This document shows positions 35,301-47,700 of a stretch of 64,000 nucleotides of DNA, piece after piece. The first letter of the stretch is position 1. Every line of letters starts with the position of its first letter. A model generated the notes under the pieces. It ran no database searches, was not told the origin of the DNA, and was given only the letters and a program-made list of their open reading frames with translations. A program made the translations under genes and the position numbers. The stretch is from Steromphala cineraria (lineage: Eukaryota; Mollusca; Gastropoda; Trochida; Trochidae): assembly GCA_916613615.1 (NCBI GenBank), contig OU744725.1:53963575-54027574 (forward strand). The letters run 5' to 3'.

Positions 35301-38300
35301 AGAACATCCTTTTTTATCATTGTTTTCGTCTATGATTAGTAGTTTTGCTTACTTACGAGAGATATTCTATCATATTTTTGATTATGAATTATGCATAGTT
35401 CTGTTAATATACTATGATAGTCAAGTGTAAGCTACAAATCAAAATTATCTGGATTTCTGATAAACAGATTAGAAAGATTCCGCAAAAATGCATTTCGGTT
35501 CATTATTAGCTTAGTGTATTTGTCTCATGTATTTTAACTTATCAATTTCATTTCATTTGTTGAATAAACTAATGTGTTTAAACAGGTTACCATTATTGGT
35601 TAAAATATATAGGGAGTCATGGGTCAAATTAATTCTTGAAAATATGGTTGTTTAAATTGGAAGATCAAGCTGCAGGTGAACGTTATGTAATAATGCATTT
35701 CACTCCCAGATGTTCCAGTGTTCCAATATTATGCATTTGATCATAAACGAGCGTGTTATACTGTGAGATAAAATTATAATTTATGTTTTATCCGTTCAAT
35801 GGTGCCTCAAGTTCGGACGCGTCTGAGTTAATTTGAACGTTGTTCATTTTTGTCGAAAATAGCATTGATTAATAGGGGCGTGACATTTTTATTATTTCAG
35901 TGAAATATTGAGAGCACCCGAACACAGGGTCTCGTCTGACAACGTGAGTTTGCGTGACTTTGGGTCTGAATATGTAATGTGGCCTCTCTCGGAGCACTCT
36001 AAAGCATTTATTGATTCCATCTGTAATAAAGGTATGTTTTCATTTTTGTTGAAAAAATACGAAACGAAAAATGGGTGATTATTCATATATGTTGTTGCTA
36101 TGGAAACTAGGAAATTAAAAGGCGGGTCGGAGGGTTGTAAATTACTGGTGTCATAACAAACCTTAGGGAAATTTCACAATGGTTATTGAACGTTGTTTGC
36201 TGTGATAGAGGGTGTCTGCAGCGCACGTGATGTTAAAGAATAATTCATGATGTTTATAGAACAACCAGCAGCAATTCAATGCAACATTGTAGTGATTTTT
36301 GGGGGAATGTGTAAAATATAATCATACATTATTTTTATTCCCTTTTTAATAACAAAAATACTCTTTTGACTAATAAATGTTATACACATGACACTTACGT
36401 TTATGTTGTGTTTATTGTATTTGCCCTGTTATTTTGAAACGATTTCTGTATGCTCGTTTTGTCGATTTATTCAATAATCAACCTAAACTTAATTGTTTTT
36501 GATAGTTCATATGCAGTTTTGAAATGCTCTAGGCAGATAATGTGGGTGTTTGAATAATCAAATTCGAGCACTGTGTAAGAGGAAATGACAAATCATAGTT
36601 TATCAAGTTAGTAGAATTTTTTTTAAGTTATTGATGTATTTAGGCATTTTTTTGTAATTCTAGTCTTAGTTTTTTACTTGGTTTAAAGCTAGGAATTTTT
36701 AATTAATGAACGCTCACATTAAAGTACTTGTTTATATCTTAAATGTGCAAAAATGAGTTTTCGTTGAAAACTGTTTATTAAAATATTTACTTTTTATTGC
36801 CCTTATTTTGTAATGCACAAAAGTCAAAATGAAATGTTGTGTTTTAGAAATAAGATCATGATAATTAAAGTTTAACCATGCAAAATGCCTGTTGATGAGG
36901 ATATAGTTTTTTAGGAGATGATGTCACTATATGTTTTTGTTAGATTCAGTATAAAATTTAAAAAGAAAACAGTAATGAAATATTTAAAAAAAATTGATAT
37001 TAAAAAATGAATATTTAGTTTGTTAAGTACGGTCCATATTCTTTATGTAGACATGAACGTATTACATATTGCATATACTGCAACGCTTAAAATGGCATAG
37101 CTCTTTGTGAAGCATCGGAAATCCTTAAATCTATTTAAACCGATTACAATTTTCTTTCACTGACTGACAATCATTACTTTGTTAATTGTCAGTATAACAA
37201 TTTTTCTAAATGACTAAAAAGCAGTTATATCTAAATTTTATTAACACCAATCAAAATCGAGCCTACCTCTGCGACTTCCGCTTAACACGTAAACAAATCT
37301 ATATAATATAAATATAAACAGTTTGGTATATGTTTCATAGTATTCTAATCACAATAATCAATCTTATTATCATAGAACACGCCATATTAAGATATTTTTT
37401 TATGTATCATTTATTCTTCATGAAGAGTAATGTTGGCATTGGAATTTAAAGAATTTTAGCGTAATTTATTTTCAAGTTGATCGACAAATAGCGTTATTCT
37501 AAAACTAAAAATGATATATACTATGATTTATATGATAAAGATAAAAAATCTAATTTAGATCAAAACTTTTCAAAATCACTTTTCAAATAAAGTTATATAT
37601 TTCACAATGTTATTTTAAAAAATGTATTTCACTGCTTATAGGGAATATCGTGATACCTTCAATGTACCTCATCCATCTGTTTCATAAACGTGTTGTGATT
37701 GTGATTAATACATAAATGAACTTTTCAAAATATTTATAAAACCCAATATAAATATTTCATAATTTCAACCAAAAAAAACTTTGAGATTTATCATACTGTT
37801 TTTAGGTTGCTTATTTATTTGTAATTAAACATAAACAGCAACATGAAATAATCTCTCCACGTTATTCAAACCAATCTCTTTTTAAAGAAATCCTTTCCTG
37901 GCAGAGAATAAAAACAGAGCTCTTAGCTTTCGTTCACTCGGAAAATATATTTCTAAAAGATTAAAAAACAACATTTTTCCAAGGTTTTGCATCAAGAAAG
38001 ATTTCAAACCATGTGACACAAAAACACACCAACAAATAAACATAACCATTTACTAATTCAGTTACTCTAATATCTAACACGTTTATTATTGTACAAAACC
38101 CCCAAAATCACAAATAACTCAACAATTCAAAATATTCAAACAAAACCTAATTTACAAACATCCATTTCAATGCACAGACAAGATCCGAAACCTTCAAATT
38201 ATTCGTTCCATCGAACCGCTCATTTTTATCAAATCAAAAAAAGTCATTCGTTCGTTTTTCCACGCATTAGTAAGATAAGGACAATCACTGCTTGATCCCA

Positions 38301-38425
38301 GCCCACTTTTTGATGTTTAGTTTTTCAGCGTGCCTCTGTTCCTATGTTTACACCCCTGGGACTGTCCTTGTTACATAATTGCACAGCTGCAGGGGGTGAA
38401 GAGCTAACACAGCCTGGGAATGAGA
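35301..38425. other. AT-rich DNA, no gene recognised
   Basis: Long A/T tracts, no open frame above ~70 codons, no transposon ends or RNA genes identified. Confidence 0.6.
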
Positions 38426-41100
38426 GAGAACGGGAACAAGCTCATTTTATTTGTTAATTTTTAGGAAATTAACTGTTTCTGGTCAGACCTGAATGAAGTT
38501 TGATTCAGATTGTATTGCAGTACATAGATATATACATATTGTATGAAATATATTAATGTTTATAAAGGGGAGAACGGGAAGAATTTCATTTGATTTGTTA
38601 TTTTTTAGGAAATTAACTGTTTCTTGTCTCTCCAGAATTAAGTTTTGATTCAGATTGTATTGCAGTACATAGATATATACATATTGTATGAAATATATTA
38701 ATGTTTATAAAAGGGAGAACGGGAAGAATTTCATTTTATTTGTTATTTTTTAGGAAATTAACTGTTTCTTGTCTCTCCAGAATTAAGTTTTGATTCAGAT
38801 TGTATTGCAGTACATAGATATATACATATTGTATGAAATATATTAATGTTTATAAAAGGGAGAACGGGAAGAATTTCATTTTATTTGTTAATTTTTAGAA
38901 AATTAACTGTTTCTTGGCCGTCCTGAATGAAGTTTTGATTTAGATTGTATTGCGGTACATGAATATACAAATTATATAATTTATATGATTTATGAATGTT
39001 TATAAAGGTGAAAACGGGATTTTTTAATTTTTATTTGCTAATATTCAGGAAATTAACTGTTTCTGGTCTGTCCAGAACTAAATGAATATTGAGATACTGA
39101 CCAGAACTAAATGAATATTGAGATGAGCTGAGATGCAGAACATAGATATTTAGAAGTTATGTTCAATATATGAGGTTCATAATGGTGGAAAACAGAAAAC
39201 AATTTCAAATACGGGAAGATGCTATTTTTTAAATTTTGATTTTGGGGAATAAACGGTTTCTGGTCTGAAATGAAGTTTTGTTTGTATTGTGCTGTATTGT
39301 TGTACATAGATATATACAAATTATATGAAATATGTGAATGTTTATAAAGGTGAGAACGGGAACATTTAGTGATTGCTTTAGGAAGACAATGTATTTAAAC
39401 TAAATGGAGCAGTAATAATTCAATTATATAACGTAAAGATTAGCCATGCCATGCCTTTCCTTTTTCTTACATAAAATGAATTAAAGGTGTTCACACAAAA
39501 TGGCCACCAATGGATTTTATGTGAATCTTCATACTTTGTCCTCTGACTATGGATGATTGGTTTGTGTAATGAGAGCTTAAACACTGTCAAAATAATACAT
39601 TTAGCATTCACTTACAATTAGCAGTGACAATTTTAGAATATAAAATTATCCAACACGTGCTACTGCAAGTTTTGATTCAAAGAGTCATATTGAATGTTAT
39701 ATTCTCTATTATATTTATATGAATAATGATGTAGCGATTCTATCAGCTGTTAGAAATTCATTAGTTATGGTATGTCAAAAATGGAATTTTGTGGCAAAGA
39801 TAGTTTGGTTGAAGAGTTGAAGTGCAGCACATAGATGTATACAAATTATATGGAAATATATGAATGTTCAGAACTGTAAAAACGGAAACTATGATATACA
39901 CAGGAATACATGTGAGCATATTTGAGTTTATAAGATTAAAGGTAAGGAAATTAGCTGTGTGTGGCCTGTCCTGAATGAAGTTTTGCTACAGAGAGCAATA
40001 GGACAGTATATGGATATATAAAAGTTATATGAAATATATGAATTTTTATGAAGATTTTAGAGGAATATGCTCATTTCATATTAAGGAAAGTAACTTTTTG
40101 TGGGCCGTTCACAATGGAGCTTTGTTTCAAAGAGTTTTGTGAAATATTTTATTCAAACAACATATATAAATCATGATAAGGGGGTATCGAGCTCTTTGTT
40201 TTCAAAATTTATAAATTCATTTTGTGTTGTATTACAAGAACTGAATTTTGTGTCATAGATGTGTAGAGAGTACATACATTCTTATGAAATATTTAAAAAA
40301 TTGATCAAGGAGAACAAAAGTACAACATATTATTTGAATCAAGTGATTTGAGAATACACTTCGTATTCACTTTTTGACTATTTGGGGAATTGTGTTGCTT
40401 TGAGACTGGCTTCAGTTTGATTCGAAGAGCTGTTGTGCATTACATCTGTTCATATGAAGGTATGAATGATAATAGGTTAAAACACGCTGAAAGTTATTTT
40501 TGTATTTTTAGGACATTAAATGTGTGTGGTATTTAGCAAATGGAGTTTTCTTTCAAAGAGCTGAAGTGACATGTAGAACCATATGTTATGTATAAATGTA
40601 TTAATAGCAATGGCTAAACTCTCATTTGAATTGTTTAGTTTTAGTAAATTAACTAACTGTGGCATTCAAGAGATTTCTCACAAAGAGTTATAGTTTAGTT
40701 CATCGATTCATATGAAATATATGAATCAATATGAATTGGGGAAACACGTTCAGTAAATGATTGAAATGGGAAAAAGCTAATTTTATTTGTAATGTTTTAG
40801 GAAATTTGCTATCGGAGGTTTATCAAGAGTGAAGTTTATAGTGAAGTGAAGTGTAGTAAAACTTGTACTAAAATATTAGAATCATATGATGTATATGAAA
40901 AATATTAAAGGAGATCACGCTTATTGTTCCATCATTGTATGTATGTATTTTATGACCTTACACGGTATTTAATTGTATGTCAAGAATGCAGTTCTGTGTC
41001 AAATATTTTGTTATGTACATTTATTCATATGAAATATGTAACTGACAGTAAAGGAGAAGAAACGATTTTAGCATTTTTGTAAAGCCAATTGTGATATCGC
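38426..41100. repeat. Decaying satellite array, ~145-bp unit
   Basis: The unit has GAGAACGGGAAGAATTTCAT, TTAGGAAATTAACTGTTTCT, GAATGAAGTTTTGATTCAGA, ATTGCAGTACATAGATATAT and TATGAAATATATTAATGTTT. GAGAACGGG (or variant) occurs at 38426, 38570, 38715, 38860, 39010 and 39352. The 38570-38860 units are almost identical. Units become progressively divergent to about 41.1 kb, where only GGAAATTA-CTG, TATGAAATAT and AAAGAG-type landmarks persist. Confidence 0.85.
39383..39667. mobile_element. TTAA-MITE fragment inside the satellite
   Basis: It starts at AGACAATGTATTTAAACT and ends ACACGTGCTACTGC. Both termini are missing, with satellite sequence resuming at once on the right (AAGTTTTGATTC). Confidence 0.85.
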
Positions 41101-43280
41101 GAGGATTGGGGGTTGTTTTTGTTAGATAAAAAAAAAAGATTGTGGTCTACGAAAATTCTTTAAAATAATGAAACTATGATGTTCGTTAATCCGAGATATG
41201 GGTTTGTGTCAGTAAAATGACGAATCTAAAAGTGATATTTATTGTAATATTCAAAGCACAAGGAGAAATTAAGACAACCTTGTTTTGGTAGATATGTGTA
41301 AAAATGTAACTGTGAGTTGTCAACAATAATGTTGAATAAATGGTTTCAACTAGTGATTATCATGTTTATGAATGCATATACATTCACTGAAACAAGAATA
41401 TCGAGCAAGAAGATTTTTTGTACAACTTAAACAATTTCATGTCTTAATAGAATGGAGACTATTGTACAAAATGCCCCTGGTTAAAGTGCTATTTTTAGAG
41501 TACTCAGATATACATTGATTAATTATTTTCAAGAGAGTTATATTCAAGAATTATCAGTTATAAATCTATCATGATGTCCCAATGATAGATAAGTCAAAGA
41601 GTAACAATAGAAATGCCATTAGGCGATTCATAGAATAAAAATACCATGACTCGGTGGAGTCGTTTGACGTAATTCGTTGTTATTTGTGAACCGTTAAGCT
41701 CACTAATAAGTATATTTATTTCCCTACAGTTTTTGCCTGTTTCCACTTTTTTAAAAATATAGATAAAAGATATATAGACGTTATAGATCGTGAACTTGTA
41801 TGGTAGATATATATCCACAGACGTTTTAGTTATCATCAGACTGTTGACATTTCTAATGTATATGAACCTATTTATGTAGATTAATAGCGGGAAGATTTGA
41901 CTGATTCAATTTAATGTTTATAATTAGGCCATTCTTATTTTTACTGTCATTTGATAATATTGAAACGTCAATTTATATTTTCAACAACCGTAGATGGACG
42001 TTCCCAATGTTATCATTGTTTTATCGAAAAACATATTTCTACCCACAAGGAATATAAAGAATGTTAGCACAAACAGCAAGTATGTAAACATTATCCATAT
42101 ATTTGTTGTGGATAAAAGGGAATGTCAGTTTAGTATATATGTGCAGTTTATTCTGACGCTACGTACGGAAAAGCTTGAATAGCAAATAAATATCAAAAAT
42201 GAAAATTGGAAGCTAAAAAGAAACGAAATGGATTTTTTAAATAATTCACTTTCTATATCAATATATAAGTACTCCAAATTTCAAATGATGATTTTTGAGA
42301 ATAAATAAACCATGACAGACAGTGAACACACATAGGAGTATTGAACATAGTCGATTCATATGAGTGAACATAACATAGTGTGTGGCTAAAAGCATTCCAC
42401 GCTTAGATCTGAAAATGCCTTCAGGCTTAACATAGCTCACTCTATTTAATGGAGGATAAATAATTACAAGCTTGATGGTTAAGAAATGACTTGACGACTG
42501 TTTTATGTTTTCGAAATTGCTAAAATGTGTGATGATTAGTCCAAATTCGTTCTGGCGATACGGTTTACCCTTGTTTGTGGTGTGAGAGGAACGTGAGTCC
42601 AGAAGACACTATGGACTCACATCTCCAAGTCTAATAAAGATGACGAGGGGTATCATATCTGTACCTCGCGACCTGTGAACTTGGGTAAATATTCATATCC
42701 AGGAGTTAAAAGACCCTATCTAATTTCTTTGAGGAAGCCTACTACAAAAGTAACAGTATCATCCCGGAATAACAAACAGACCACACACCCGGCTACCCCT
42801 AGTCACAGGACCATCCACCCACCCGCTCCGCCCATCCACCCCTCAGAAGGCTCTACCCGGCTCAAGTCGCATCTTCAATTCCACCCCGCTTAACCCCAGC
42901 CACGGTCAACTTGCTGTATATTTCAGAAGGCGAGTAATTAGAAGCTGAGCTCCGTGCCTTCACTCAGATCTAGCTCGGAGCCTCAATACAGAGTTAGCTC
43001 GGAGCCTCGCCTTGCTCGGAGGGTGTAGGTGTGTGTATTCATACTTCACGTAGTCTAGCACCTCACCGAGAGGACAGTGGCTAGGGTAAATATGTAATCT
43101 AGCATAGTGAATAGGCTTCTACACTTAGACAAACAGAACGGGAAGCACGCCCGGGTAGCACACTGTGATTTTACCCGTTTCTTGTATGGATATTCTGCCT
43201 TTCTACAATAGAATGGAAACAATTGGAGTGTTTGCTGACATGGCTGTCAACCTGATACAAAAGATGAACAAATATGTCAT
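41101..43280. other. No gene recognised
   Basis: AT-rich to about 42.5 kb, then more balanced (42560-43180), with short AGCTCGGAGCCTC repeats at 42970-43020. No convincing exon. The region is downstream of the proposed Brachyury polyadenylation signal. Confidence 0.5.
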
Positions 43281-43288
43281 TGGATGTT

Positions 43289-43294
43289 TTTATT
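43289..43294 (-). terminator. Candidate Brachyury polyadenylation signal (AATAAA)
   Basis: This is the first AATAAA on the minus strand below the stop codon at 44347. It implies a 3'UTR of about 1.05 kb. Nearer hexamers are absent. Whether it is used is unknown. Confidence 0.3.
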
Positions 43295-43559
43295 TCGTTG
43301 TATCTAAATATAAATCATTCGACAAGTCCAACATATATACAATCTATAGACATTTATGATAATAATAAAATAAGGCACAGTTTATCTTTGGAGTGAGTCT
43401 GAAAATGAGACTGGCGATGATAAAGCCAACGTGGCCATGACTAGTCTAGAGTTTATAATTAAATAGAAATGTATGGAATGACAGGCGCTGTCGACTTATC
43501 ATTTGGTCGATGCAAAAGTTAGTATGCTGGATTCAGGCAGAGTTTAGTCTCTAGCCAGT

Positions 43560-44346
43560 CCTGTCCAGGAGCTGTGAGTTAGGTGAGGAGTCTATCCCTC
43601 CCTAATTACTCGCTCCAGCAATGCGGCAGTGCGAGGGCGCTACTAGCTGTTTGCCCGTGGCCCGTCTCCCCTTGTCGAGTTGGAGTATCAACACTGCAGC
43701 CGTAACGATATGTTTGTTCAGAACACCTGTACAAATGGCGGCTTTGACCGGCGCTCCGAAGCATAGTGCGATCGCAACACCAATCACTTTGTCTATTGCA
43801 CCGCGGGCTCCTCTAGGAATGTGGGTTAGCTGTAGAGGTCCCACTGAGTGCCGGTGTTAGGAACCTCTTCCCAACCCCTCACATTTACACAACAAGTATC
43901 CATAAGACACAATAAGGTCCTCTAACAATCTCGGGTTAGGTTAGGGTAAAGCACATCACTCCGACACAACTCTCATTCTGGATGATGTGGTGGATTGTCT
44001 ATAAGTTACGGGAGCAGACGATGTGAACGTTCTTCAGGCAGACGACAAGATAGGTTCTTTCAGTAAGATCGATCAAATTGCATGATAATGTCCTTCAACC
44101 AAAACAAGTGCACAAATGTTCTTCAAGTTAACTGACAATGTCTTGTGATTAGATCCACTACTCTGCTGGCACAAAATCGCACTATTCACTGATTCAACTC
44201 CAGTAAGTAGAGTTAGGACGTCTCGAGTCGTCTGCTGGCTCCAGGCCTGTCAGAAGATAGCCTCTGGCAAGATGGTGAGAGGAAGAAAGGCCGGGCCTGG
44301 TGAACATACACTATATCACAGTGGAGTTGAGGAGTTACAGACTCGG
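43560..44346 (-). other. Probable Brachyury 3'UTR, with a GC-rich patch
   Basis: This lies directly downstream of the stop codon. Between about 43600 and 43860 it is GC-rich and open on both strands (79-80 codons). Neither product is recognised, so this is more simply read as untranslated or downstream sequence than as another gene. Confidence 0.35.
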
Positions 44347-44729
44347 TCATAATGGGGGAGGGGTGAGGGGGCTCCAGTTGGAACGGGCGTTGTTGTCTCT
44401 GGAGGTGTAGGAGGGGATCTCACACGGGTGCTCAAAGGGGGGTTGAGAGGCGACGGTGGTGGCCGTGGGGGGTATCGACGAGATGCTAGTGACGGGGGTG
44501 GAGGAGCCAGGGATGGAGTAAGGGGCCGTTGTCCTTAGGTATGGCATGGAGCAGTTCTGGTTGGGGGAGAGGTTGCCAACTGCCGAGCTCATCCACATCC
44601 CGTACTGCCCCTGGGGTGCGGCGCTCTGACCTGTGAGCATCCCGTGTCCCCCGGCTGCAGACATGTGGGCCCAGTTCTCTGTCAGGTTAAGCATTGGTAG
44701 GTTGCTGCTCACGTCTCGACTGAAGTTAC
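44347..44729 (-). CDS. T: Brachyury terminal coding exon 7 (C-terminal regulatory tail)
   Basis: 383 nt including the TGA at 44349-44347. It completes Ser315 and encodes residues 316-441, beginning [19 protein letters not shown] and rich in Ser, Pro, Thr, Asn and Gln, with GTTs such as [20 protein letters not shown]. It ends [11 protein letters not shown]. In the family this region carries transactivation and repression activity and diverges quickly. The acceptor is ATCTTCAG just above 44729. The exon is far more GC-rich than the surrounding DNA. Confidence 0.94.
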
Positions 44730-47700
44730 CTGAAGATAAAGGACAACATTAATATAAAGGATGGAGCTTAACAAATAAAGAGAAAATGGGATACCAAAGA
44801 TAGAACATATCAATCAGAATCGTAGATGTCAACAAGTTTATAGTCAAAATACATTTTATGTGCATATGAAGTTATATTTTTTTCAATATAATTGCAAGTG
44901 AACGTCAGCATGATATGATGATATGATTTTTGAAATGTTATATCATTCTTTGAAGAACATTCTAAATTTTGAACCTGGACGAAATGAATGACGCGCTTGC
45001 CCACATTAAAGAATGAATTTTCATTAACGATTTAAAAAAAAACTATTTGAATGCATATTGTTCATATGCTTCCTTTAAGAAAAGTAAAACTGACAAGACA
45101 TTGATCCTATGACAAACTCTAACGATGTCATGTAATGGTTTCTGTATTGACCGAAGACTTGACGTTTGTGTTGACGCCGCGTGGTTCGTGATTCCTATGA
45201 CAAATGGTTACATCACAAGCTACAGTTGCCATTGACCAGTGGTCAAGGATGACCGTGACTGGTCACGTCTGAAGACTAAAGGCGTGACTGATGTTCAACA
45301 ATGACTGCCCGTGACGGAAACAGTTACGTTTCGACCTTCCCCTTCATCCATAGCGATGTCGTAGCCCAGCCTATGACGTGACTAACTCGTGACGACATTC
45401 CTTTCCCCTCTCACCTCCCCAGCCCGAGACGTCGCAGACTGGTGATCACGTGACCTGCATCCCTGAGGGTGGGGACGACGTGAGAGGGTCGTGAGGTTTG
45501 GGGTCACCCCCATGTCATAACATGTTTCTCCCTCCCGTTGTAACACAGGGTCAGTCAGACGCTAGCGTTACCATCACGTCACGTACAGACGGTCCATCGC
45601 TGTTGCCTTTCCCTTCCCATTGACCAGGGTAAAGCGTGGGGAAGTAAATACAATAGCGTGCTGTCATCCCTTCTTGCTCTATTTTTGTTTTAGTTGAGTG
45701 TACTTCGTGGCTGGGGTATGCTTCCCCAGATAGAGATTACTGCCAGCGAGTGAGTATTGGGCTCAGACGCAACTTCATTGATACAGTTGGTGCCGTACAA
45801 CATGCTCTGGACACACGGGGGACTGTAGACGCGTTTCGGGGTCACGTACGCATACACTGACTACATGAATGACCAGCCTGTATAAATATACTGACCCAAA
45901 CAAGCCACACTTACAAGAGCATATATAACTAGACAAGTCATTCAAATGTAGCGTAGTTTGGAATTACGAACATCACGATTTGAATTCTCGAATGAGAGGC
46001 TCTCGTAGTAGCTTAAAATAAGGCTAGTGGTTGCAAAAAAGAGTTCTTGATATGCAGAATTTCTGCCACCATCACTTCAATGTTTTAACAATAATTTGAA
46101 TGAGGACCGCGTTTTAAACTTATATATTTAACTGATAGGGCATTCAAGTTATAGATCGCCTTTGTCACTGAACACTAATGATATACCTATTTTGTAAAAC
46201 GTATTCAACAGGTTCATATTTATTTCAATTAGATGTTATATATTTTTAATATTTCAGATTCAAAACAATTCATCCAGCTACTGTGGTAAAAGGCAGGCGT
46301 TCCATAACGTTACCTATCCTGAATACCGATATAATCATCATATTAGCTTAAGTAAATTTTGGTAAAGTTACTTATGTAATGGTGAACTTACTGTGTGGGG
46401 GTGATCTCCTCTGGTAGGGGTGACTGTAGGGTGAGGGGCGGGGGTTCCTGAGGGTCAGGCGTTCACAGTGTGGGTTGGAGAGACTCAGGGGGTTGGCGAA
46501 CTGGTGTGCTGGAGGGGGGACGAGTGCGTGGCTCCCGGGGGGTAGGTACCAAGTGCCTGTCACTGAAACAAGAGAGAGAAACGTCAAAATATAGATAGAA
46601 TATTGGTATACAGTCATTGAGAAACATGAGATTGACATTAGATGTATGCATCTTGGATTCAAATAACTAAGGTTTTTAATGTTTGAATAATAAAAGTGAA
46701 TTTGTCCATGAAAGATGAAAATTGGAATGTGTTCTTATTGAGTACATTACGGTTTTAAGTTTATATGGGGATCTTTGAATAGTATTGTACGGAACACCAG
46801 AAAATCATGGTCGTCTTGAAATTGGATACAAATGTCTTGTACTGCAAACTATTCACTCTGTCTTCAACTGTATTTAAGAGGGTCACTTGTCTCATCAATA
46901 CCGGAAGAATTGGAAAAATAGTATACTTGTTCAACGAAAAATCTGTCAAAAGCGAAATGGTAATTTTGAAACTCTTTGTCATATGGAAATTTTCTAATAT
47001 GTTAAAACATACAGCGAAAGCGACACATGCTTTAAGCAAATAACGATGTTTCTGTCAACGTCTTAATATGTATATTTCCTCCAACAAATCTTAACATGTT
47101 TGCCCCAGGTGCACAACTTCCGTAGAATCAAAATTATCTTGTTAAAATGTCGCAGGTATGAGAAGGTTACTGTCAACAATACGTGGAACTTAAAGCAAAG
47201 GAAAGCTGGGGTTAAAGATAGCATTGATGTCAAGGGGGAAAGGGTTAACGATTTTGGATTTGAAGGACAATTACTTTTTATTTTTTAGATATGAAGAAGC
47301 AAATTCAGGAAAGATATTTGTGTTTTGCGAGTAATCTAGCTAGATGTAGAAGAGGGATTCCACAGATCACGGTAGGGGGCGGTTGTGATGTGCCGGGTCT
47401 TAACACATGGCTTTATTACGCAGCTGTGCCCTCGACTTTGCCAGTTCTGCCGTATCAGGAAGACGATGCGTCGAATCAAGCAGCTACACGTGTAATGGGC
47501 AAACACAGGCACCGACATTCTTTTCGAGATGTGCTACTCGTCCAGAAATTTGTTTTCAAAAACAAAAAAGGTTTGCTGCTGACAAAGCCGACCAAACCCT
47601 GATGACGATGGAGCACTTCAAATTGTGCGATTTTAACAGTTTGGTGCAGATCACGTGACCCACAGCTGATCATATTGGTTACGTTGCTGACACTTCCGTC

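Noticed and set aside
43621..43860. 79-codon plus-strand frame in the GC-rich patch
   Set aside because: Overlaps an equally long minus-strand frame and is not recognisable; kept as a finding, not a gene.
47291..47602. 103-codon plus-strand frame inside Brachyury intron 5
   Set aside because: Antisense to the gene, no recognisable motif, overlapping open frames on both strands. Reported only as a GC-richer block.
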